From positions 62,001 through 126,000 of the forward strand of contig NZ_FNIF01000004.1 in assembly GCF_900103825.1 (NCBI RefSeq): 64,000 bases of DNA, given 5' to 3'. Source of the stretch: Paenibacillus sp. yr247 (GTDB lineage Bacteria; Bacillota; Bacilli; Paenibacillales; NBRC-103111). Under the pieces are notes generated by a model. The model searched no databases. It was not told where the DNA came from and was given only the letters and a program-made list of their open reading frames with translations. Shown here in pieces: positions 58,843 to 64,000 of the stretch (position 1 is the first letter of the stretch; every line of letters starts with the position of its first letter). Both the position numbers and the translations under genes were made by a program.

Positions 58843-59673
58843 TCAACTACTATTCTTAGTAAATATAAGGTTATTTGAAAATAAAGCACCAATAGCTCCG
58901 GAAAATTCACCATTTTCAACAAAGATGGGGAACGCTCCTCTAAGAATTGTATAACTTTTCACAGTCTCAATAAGAAGGTTATTTTGAATAAATGAGGATC
59001 CAATAAAAACAACCGATGGTACACCGCAACTCTTTGCCGCAAGAACACTAGTTGTCGCTACGGTTTCGCCTACCAGTCCGATTACCGAAGCTAGAAGTTC
59101 TTCGTGCGGAACCTCATCTTTAGAATCAAAATGTAAAACTCTCCCAAAATTACTAGCAGTTAAGTCTCCCGGAATTGGAGGTTCTGCTCCCTCATAAATG
59201 TGTTTCACTTTCAAATCAATTCGATCTCTAACTCCCTTAGCTGCTAATTTAACGATAGATTCATAATCAGTTATACCGGTGAGCAAACGAGATAATCCTA
59301 ACAAAGTACCGCCACCAACACCGGTTCCACCAATACGTTCATGTTTGCTACTCCCAACATGGTGTATCGAAGTGCCTGTACCCACATTAGTTAGTACATA
59401 CTCTTGCTGTTTTGGATCGGATTTATGGAGAAGATATTGTACTCCGCGAATTGTTGCCTCAAACTCAACAATATGTAAAGGTTTTCGTATCATGAATGAT
59501 TCAAATAAAGCAGCTTTGCCACCGGTGAGACAAATCTTTGCTCCTTCTAACTTATTAATCTTTGAAACAACTTGTTCTATTTGCGTTACAGGGAATTTGC
59601 TAAAACTAAGAGATTTATTTTCCATGCATACAACTTTGATTAACGTACCACCGGCATCAATTCCAATAAACAT
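58843..59673 (-). CDS. coaW: Type II pantothenate kinase
   Basis: 276 residues: MFIGIDAGGTLIKVVCMEN (phosphate 1), NVGTGTSIHHV, GGTGVGGGTLLGLSRLLTG, and VVFIGSSFIQNNLLIE, the CoaW pattern known from Staphylococcus and Bacillus. Phosphorylates pantothenate in coenzyme A synthesis and is resistant to CoA feedback. Start ATG 59673; the upstream PNPOx-like gene ends 32 bases away, in the same direction. Confidence 0.92.
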   Translation of the reverse strand: MFIGIDAGGTLIKVVCMENKSLSFSKFPVTQIEQVVSKINKLEGAKICLTGGKAALFESFMIRKPLHIVEFEATIRGVQYLLHKSDPKQQEYVLTNVGTGTSIHHVGSSKHERIGGTGVGGGTLLGLSRLLTGITDYESIVKLAAKGVRDRIDLKVKHIYEGAEPPIPGDLTASNFGRVLHFDSKDEVPHEELLASVIGLVGETVATTSVLAAKSCGVPSVVFIGSSFIQNNLLIETVKSYTILRGAFPIFVENGEFSGAIGALFSNNLIFTKNSS

Positions 59674-59705
59674 AATTGCTTTGTACTCCTCTCAATGTAT
59701 CCCCA

Positions 59706-60347
59706 TCAGTAAAGCCGCGTATTATAGCCTTCATTCAGTTCTCTTGCCACTTGTTCCGCAGTAACATCTGGGATCTTTGCATGATCTACCAACATTTGAG
59801 GAACCGAAGGAAAGAATTCTTTGGATAACCAAGAATCCGGGGACCATAGTCCTGATCTTATGAACGCTTTTGCACAGTGCGCATAACACTCCTCCACCAC
59901 TACACCAATACCAAACAAGGGGCTACGACCATTTACAACACTCTTATCAAGAAGTTCTGGATCACGGCATACAAAGGCTCTCCCGTTCACTCTTAGGGTT
60001 TCTCCTAAACCTGGAATAATAAATAGAAGTGCAATATGAGGATTTGTTAAAATATTTTGAATTGAGTCCATCCTCCGATTGCCAGGACGTTCTGGAATAA
60101 ATAAATGATGGTCATCGAGAACCATTACAAACCCAGGTGCATCTCCCCTTGGAGAAACGTCACATTGTCCACTCGAATTCGAAGTAGCCATTGATAAAAA
60201 GGGAGATTTGGAAATAAACTCTCGGCAATGCTGGTCTAGAGTTGGTATCACTTTATTTGCTGCTCTCTGGCTAGGATACCCATATAGAGAACGCAACTCC
60301 TCAAATTGTTCCTCTGTAGAAATGATTTCGCGAAATCCAGAACTCAT
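59706..60347 (-). CDS. Pyridoxamine 5'-phosphate oxidase-like (MSMEG_1061-type) flavin protein
   Basis: 213 residues from ATG 60347 (GAAGGTG upstream; ATG 60380 lacks a site). FMN-binding split barrel: FLSMATSNSSGQCDVSPRGD, FIPERPGNRRMDSIQNILTN, ALLFIIPGLGETLRVNGRA, and the C-terminal CYAHCAKAFIRSGLW. Function in this subfamily is a flavin/F420-like reductase of unclear substrate. Probably co-transcribed with coaW. Confidence 0.88.
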   Translation of the reverse strand: MSSGFREIISTEEQFEELRSLYGYPSQRAANKVIPTLDQHCREFISKSPFLSMATSNSSGQCDVSPRGDAPGFVMVLDDHHLFIPERPGNRRMDSIQNILTNPHIALLFIIPGLGETLRVNGRAFVCRDPELLDKSVVNGRSPLFGIGVVVEECYAHCAKAFIRSGLWSPDSWLSKEFFPSVPQMLVDHAKIPDVTAEQVARELNEGYNTRLY

Positions 60348-60435
60348 ACTTGCACCTTCAATCTTTGGATATACCAGCATAATACTTTATGTTAAATCAA
60401 GCTCCTAGCTTTAAACTCTAGATTTAGAATCTCTC

Positions 60436-61314
60436 CTACATAAGACGTGTCATATGTACTTGTTCCACAAATGAGGTAAATCCTAAACTCTCTAATAGCT
60501 CGATGAGCTCCTTATTGGAATCTCTTAGGTTCATGGCCAATCGCCTACATGAGAAAGATAATGGCGCATATAGTTCGTTTAACGCAGCTTTAAGGATATC
60601 TACCGCATCCGTACGGTCTGGAATCGATTCACATTGGTAAAGAACGATGGTTGTCAGGTTTCCGTCTTCTCCGAAAATACGCTTAAACAGTGCGTAACCA
60701 ACCGCTTCATCGTCATTGGAAACGATTAAGCATTCCCCTTCTTTCATACTGGCCCATTGCGTTTGCCATGCTGAGAAATGCTTATAGAAAGACAGTCCTC
60801 TGACTTCAAGTGGTTGCCCTCTTTTTGTAATGTAACAGCGTGGATTGGTCGGTGCCAAAAGACTGGCGTCCAAAACTTCTGTATGCTGTAAACTAATTAG
60901 CTGCTCGGTAATTTCATATCCGACATATTGATAGAGATTTACCGCGGATTCGTTTTGAATGAGCGCTTCCAGAAAAGCGATATCCACTCCCTGTTCACGA
61001 TACAACTGAAAGTTTCTTTCCATTAGTTTTTTTCCGATCCCTTTTCCCCTATGCTCAGGCGAGATGCCAGTGCCACCGTTCCAAGCCACTTTCTTTCCTT
61101 CAATGAATCGGAACCCATTCATCACGAAACCAATAGGTTCACCGTTTGCATACACCGCTAACGAGTGCTCTAATGAAAGTCCCTCGCTGACTACTCTTAA
61201 AAGAAACCTGTCCAAGTTCATAGTAAGATTTACAAAATAACCTTCGAACCCCTTGTTCCACAACGTCAAGATGTCTTCCGCCGATAATTCACTCATTTTT
61301 TTATAAGTCATCAT
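60436..61314 (-). CDS. Tandem-GNAT acetyltransferase
   Basis: 292 residues from ATG 61314/61311 (GGGAGGAAAAGG upstream). The N-terminal GNAT domain has GGTGISPEHRGKGIGKKLME (acetyl-CoA loop) and ALIQNESAVNLYQYVGYEI. The second half (~150-292) is a degenerate GNAT fold with LESLGFTSFVEQVHM at the end. Substrate unknown. Confidence 0.88.
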   Translation of the reverse strand: MMTYKKMSELSAEDILTLWNKGFEGYFVNLTMNLDRFLLRVVSEGLSLEHSLAVYANGEPIGFVMNGFRFIEGKKVAWNGGTGISPEHRGKGIGKKLMERNFQLYREQGVDIAFLEALIQNESAVNLYQYVGYEITEQLISLQHTEVLDASLLAPTNPRCYITKRGQPLEVRGLSFYKHFSAWQTQWASMKEGECLIVSNDDEAVGYALFKRIFGEDGNLTTIVLYQCESIPDRTDAVDILKAALNELYAPLSFSCRRLAMNLRDSNKELIELLESLGFTSFVEQVHMTRLM

Positions 61315-61637
61315 AAACCTTTTCCTCCCGTTTTTATGCTTATATTTACCGTTCCGGAAGCATTCTGGATTAATTTGGAACATTGGTCACCTAGCACAAA
61401 ATATTTGGTTATTCATGTTTCGTCCCTATGTCATTTATTTACATTATATAACGTAGGGAGTATTTCGTTAAGCATCTTTCTTTCCTTCCTTTCTTCCTAT
61501 CATTTGTAATTTGGCAAAAATCGCTGTTCATGCGGCATTCCAAAAATTAAGTCGATAAATGCAGGAAAAAGATGATAATGGTAGAAACCATAACTTAATC
61601 TAGTGTCCTAAGCCCTAAACAGGAGGAATTTTACAAC
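61315..61637. other. Divergent intergenic region, nothing recognised
   Basis: 323 bases between the GNAT and histidine kinase genes; must hold both promoters. AT-rich with TATAACG and TTGTAAT-like words but no confident match. Confidence 0.4.
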
Positions 61638-64000
61638 ATGTCCATTGACCATAGATTAATAAATGAGTCTTTATTTATTCAAGCATTTAATTATGCACCG
61701 ATTGGCATGGTTCTCGTAGCTGCGAACGGAATCTTTCTAAAAGCTAACCCAGCTATCTGCTCCATGTTAGGGTATTCTGAATCTGAATTAAAAAATATAA
61801 CCTTTCAAGAGATCACTCATCCAGAGGATCTAGAGCTTGATATTCTATTCATGACCGAATTACTCGCATACAAACGCGATTCGTATCAGATGGAGAAACG
61901 GTATATTCATAAAAATGGACATATCGTATGGGCAATTTTAGCCGTTTCATTAGTCCATGATGACGAAGACGCCACTCAATTCTTTATTTCCCAGATTATC
62001 AATATAACCGATCAAAAGCATATGGAGATCAGCTTACGTGAGAAAGAACGTCTTCTGCATGAAAGAGATCTTCACTATCGATCCATTGTGAATCATAGTT
62101 TTGATTTCATTTCCATACATAACCCGGACGGTACTTATCAAGACCTATCCGCTTCCTATTATGAGGTTCTTGGGTATTCGTCAGAAGAAATGATTGGCAA
62201 ACCAGGTTTGACATTTGTTCATCCTGATGATGTTCATAAGGGGACTCAGGACTATGAGGCTGTCCTTCAAACAGGTAAACTGCCTAACCTCGTTTATCGA
62301 ATACGCAAAAAGAATGGTGAATATTTATGTCTTGAAGCAATCAGCATCACCATTACCGATCCTAACACGGATGAAATCATAAAAATTATCGTCGTATCCC
62401 GAGATATTACCGAACGAATGAGAATGATAAAAACGCTGGAGGAAACTCAAGAATTATACCGGATTATTTCAGATAACGCGCAAGATATCATTACGTTTGC
62501 TTCACCAGATGGAGTAACACGTTATATTTCACCCGCTGTTAGAAATTTACTTGGCTATGAAATGGAGGAATTGCTTGGGATACAATGGACCGATGTATGG
62601 CACCCAGAAGATCTAGCCGATTTTACTCAAATGGGTATCTTTCAAGATTCAGATGTCGATATTTTTAAATGCCGTGTTCGTCATAAACAGGGTCACTACG
62701 TTTGGTTCGAGACGACAGTCAAAATAATCCGCAATGAAAAAGGAGAAATCGCTCAAGTTTTGGGTGTAGGCAGAGATATTACAAAACGTAAACAAGCTGA
62801 AGATGAGTTATGTACGACACAAGAAAGATTAGAATCCTTCATTAAGAATAATGGGGATGCAATTTGGGTAGTTGACCGTGATGGAAAAGTTAAGGAAGCC
62901 AACGCTGCCTTCGAGAAGATGTTCCAGTGGCACTCCCAGGAATTAATCAACCAGACAATGCCCATCATACCTGAACATCTCAGACAACAGTCCTTCGCTC
63001 TTTGCGAGCAGGTCCTATCTGGACATTCGGTTATCGGTTACGAAACGATTCGACTGTGTAAAGATGGAACCTTAATCGATGTGAGTACAACATTATCCCC
63101 TATACGAGACACAATGGGGCATATTATTGGAATAGCTGGTATATGCCGCGATATTACAGAGAAGAAACAAGCGGAACAGAGTTTAAAGGCGACCAAAGAA
63201 CAGCTGGAATCTTACATTGATCATAACGTTGATTCCGTCTTAATTTTAAATTTGGAATACAAAGTTGTAAGGGTAAATCATGCCTTTGAAATAACGTTTG
63301 GATGGTCATCATCAGAAATCGTCGGAACGAATGTGTTCGATCTTCCACTCATTCCAAATGATCTTAAGCCTGGGGTAGTCTTAGCGCTTGAAAGAATGCA
63401 ACCCTATTCTGTCGAAACGGTTAGAAGGAAAAAAGGCGGAGACGAGATTCCCGTCATGGTATCGTTATTTACGATTCAGGATGAGGCTAGGAACCCCAAT
63501 GGTTGGGCAGTTACCCTAAGGGATATAACCGCAAACAAGAATGCGGAAGAATTGCTGATCAACTCTGAGAAGCTGTCTGTTGCAGGTCAATTGGCCGCGG
63601 GAATCGCTCATGAGATCCGTAATCCCATTACAGCGATTAAAGGCTTCATGCAGCTCTTGAAATCGGGATATTCAGAGAAACAACTGTATTATGATATCAT
63701 GTCTTCAGAAATTGAACGTATCGAAATGATTCTCAGTGAGCTGTTAATCCTGGCAAAGCCTCAATTGGTTCATTCCGAACGTAAAGATATTCGAATTCTT
63801 TTGGCTCAGGTAACCACGTTATTAGACACGCATGCCATTATAAACAATGTCCAAATAGTAACGGAATTTGAACCGGGTATCACCCATATTTTGTGTGATG
63901 AGAATCAATTAAAACAAGTGTGTATCAATTTCATTAAAAATGCGATCGAAGCCATGCCGCAAGGGGGAACCGTCGTTATTCAATTAAAAAGTAAAAGCGA
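61638..64000 (+). CDS. Multi-PAS sporulation-type histidine kinase, 3' end outside window
   Basis: 787 codons read to the edge, starting at ATG 61638 with AGGAGGAATT upstream. Five PAS domains in tandem (~12-130, 148-258, 276-388, 397-512, 520-635) each ending in a PAC-like DIT motif (RDITERM, RDITKRK, RDITEKK, RDITANK), then HisKA with AAGIAHEIRNPITAIKGFMQ (phospho-His ~658) and the start of HATPase with the N-box QVCINFIKNAIEAMP. No membrane segment. The layout is that of KinA/KinE-like kinases feeding Spo0F/Spo0A. No response regulator is in view. Confidence 0.93.
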   Translation, partial: MSIDHRLINESLFIQAFNYAPIGMVLVAANGIFLKANPAICSMLGYSESELKNITFQEITHPEDLELDILFMTELLAYKRDSYQMEKRYIHKNGHIVWAILAVSLVHDDEDATQFFISQIINITDQKHMEISLREKERLLHERDLHYRSIVNHSFDFISIHNPDGTYQDLSASYYEVLGYSSEEMIGKPGLTFVHPDDVHKGTQDYEAVLQTGKLPNLVYRIRKKNGEYLCLEAISITITDPNTDEIIKIIVVSRDITERMRMIKTLEETQELYRIISDNAQDIITFASPDGVTRYISPAVRNLLGYEMEELLGIQWTDVWHPEDLADFTQMGIFQDSDVDIFKCRVRHKQGHYVWFETTVKIIRNEKGEIAQVLGVGRDITKRKQAEDELCTTQERLESFIKNNGDAIWVVDRDGKVKEANAAFEKMFQWHSQELINQTMPIIPEHLRQQSFALCEQVLSGHSVIGYETIRLCKDGTLIDVSTTLSPIRDTMGHIIGIAGICRDITEKKQAEQSLKATKEQLESYIDHNVDSVLILNLEYKVVRVNHAFEITFGWSSSEIVGTNVFDLPLIPNDLKPGVVLALERMQPYSVETVRRKKGGDEIPVMVSLFTIQDEARNPNGWAVTLRDITANKNAEELLINSEKLSVAGQLAAGIAHEIRNPITAIKGFMQLLKSGYSEKQLYYDIMSSEIERIEMILSELLILAKPQLVHSERKDIRILLAQVTTLLDTHAIINNVQIVTEFEPGITHILCDENQLKQVCINFIKNAIEAMPQGGTVVIQLKSKS

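Overview
The window reads as chromosome of an endospore-forming, low-to-mid G+C Gram-positive bacterium, most likely a Paenibacillus or close relative. The grounds are strong AGGAGG-type ribosome binding sites with many TTG and GTG starts, a SleL/YaaH-type spore peptidoglycan hydrolase and a LysM coat-like protein, a type II pantothenate kinase, a GH8 chitosanase-like enzyme, a UgtP-type glycosyltransferase, LacI-controlled sugar and ABC modules, and a Firmicute-type eut operon with an EutV/EutW two-component system. This is inferred from gene content; no rRNA or other marker gene is present. No tRNA, CRISPR array, intact transposase or prophage was recognised.

Layout. 1-1.6 kb: 5' part of a large MalT/LuxR-type ATPase regulator, probably leaderless. 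1.7-3.9 kb: accessory patch (YgjP-type metalloprotease, an orphan coiled-coil module, a P-loop kinase, a GNAT). 4.1-9.6 kb: ABC-2 exporter, DedA/TVP38 membrane protein, polysaccharide deacetylase and glycolipid-type glycosyltransferase. 9.9-12.3 kb: an ABC-ATPase relic and small spore-like proteins. 12.4-15.2 kb: aldo/keto reductase, TIM-barrel isomerase, SIMPL protein.

15.2-28 kb is the main feature: a 14-gene ethanolamine utilisation operon on the minus strand, eutL - BMC shell - eutE - eutM - pduL - eut_hyp - eutN - eutS - eutP - eutW - eutV - eutA - eutB - eutC. An ANTAR-type antiterminator hairpin overlaps an intrinsic terminator ahead of eutL. A decayed amino acid/choline-type permease lies directly after eutC. 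EutABC convert ethanolamine to acetaldehyde and maintain the lyase, EutE and PduL carry acetaldehyde to acetyl-phosphate inside a shell of EutL/M/N/S and the extra BMC protein, and EutW/EutV control transcription through the RNA leader. No intact transporter, cobalamin adenosyltransferase (EutT), EutG or EutQ is present here.

28-33 kb: a DUF7002-like orphan, enoyl-CoA hydratase, and a compact cluster of Tat-exported two-domain cupredoxin oxidase, ZIP metal transporter and TatA. 33.5-37.6 kb: glycerate kinase, LarA-type protein and a LacI regulator, with gene relics. 37.6-41 kb: a GH5/beta-trefoil relic, LysM-GH18 hydrolase and GH8 enzyme. 41-47.8 kb: SDR, CBS protein, small genes, two or three relics, then the threonine degradation pair kbl-tdh beside a divergent XRE-cupin regulator. 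48-55.4 kb: a LacI-headed ABC importer operon carrying a PHP hydrolase and an unusual GDPD-like protein. 55.6-57.6 kb: an isomerase/aldo-keto reductase pair behind a promoter with four operator-like palindromes. 57.8-64 kb: APH-type kinase, pantothenate kinase, PNPOx-like protein, double-GNAT protein and the 5' part of a multi-PAS sporulation-type histidine kinase.

Two window-wide themes stand out. First, a 40-bp palindromic terminator repeat recurs three times. Second, there are at least eight gene relics, several with clean internal deletions.
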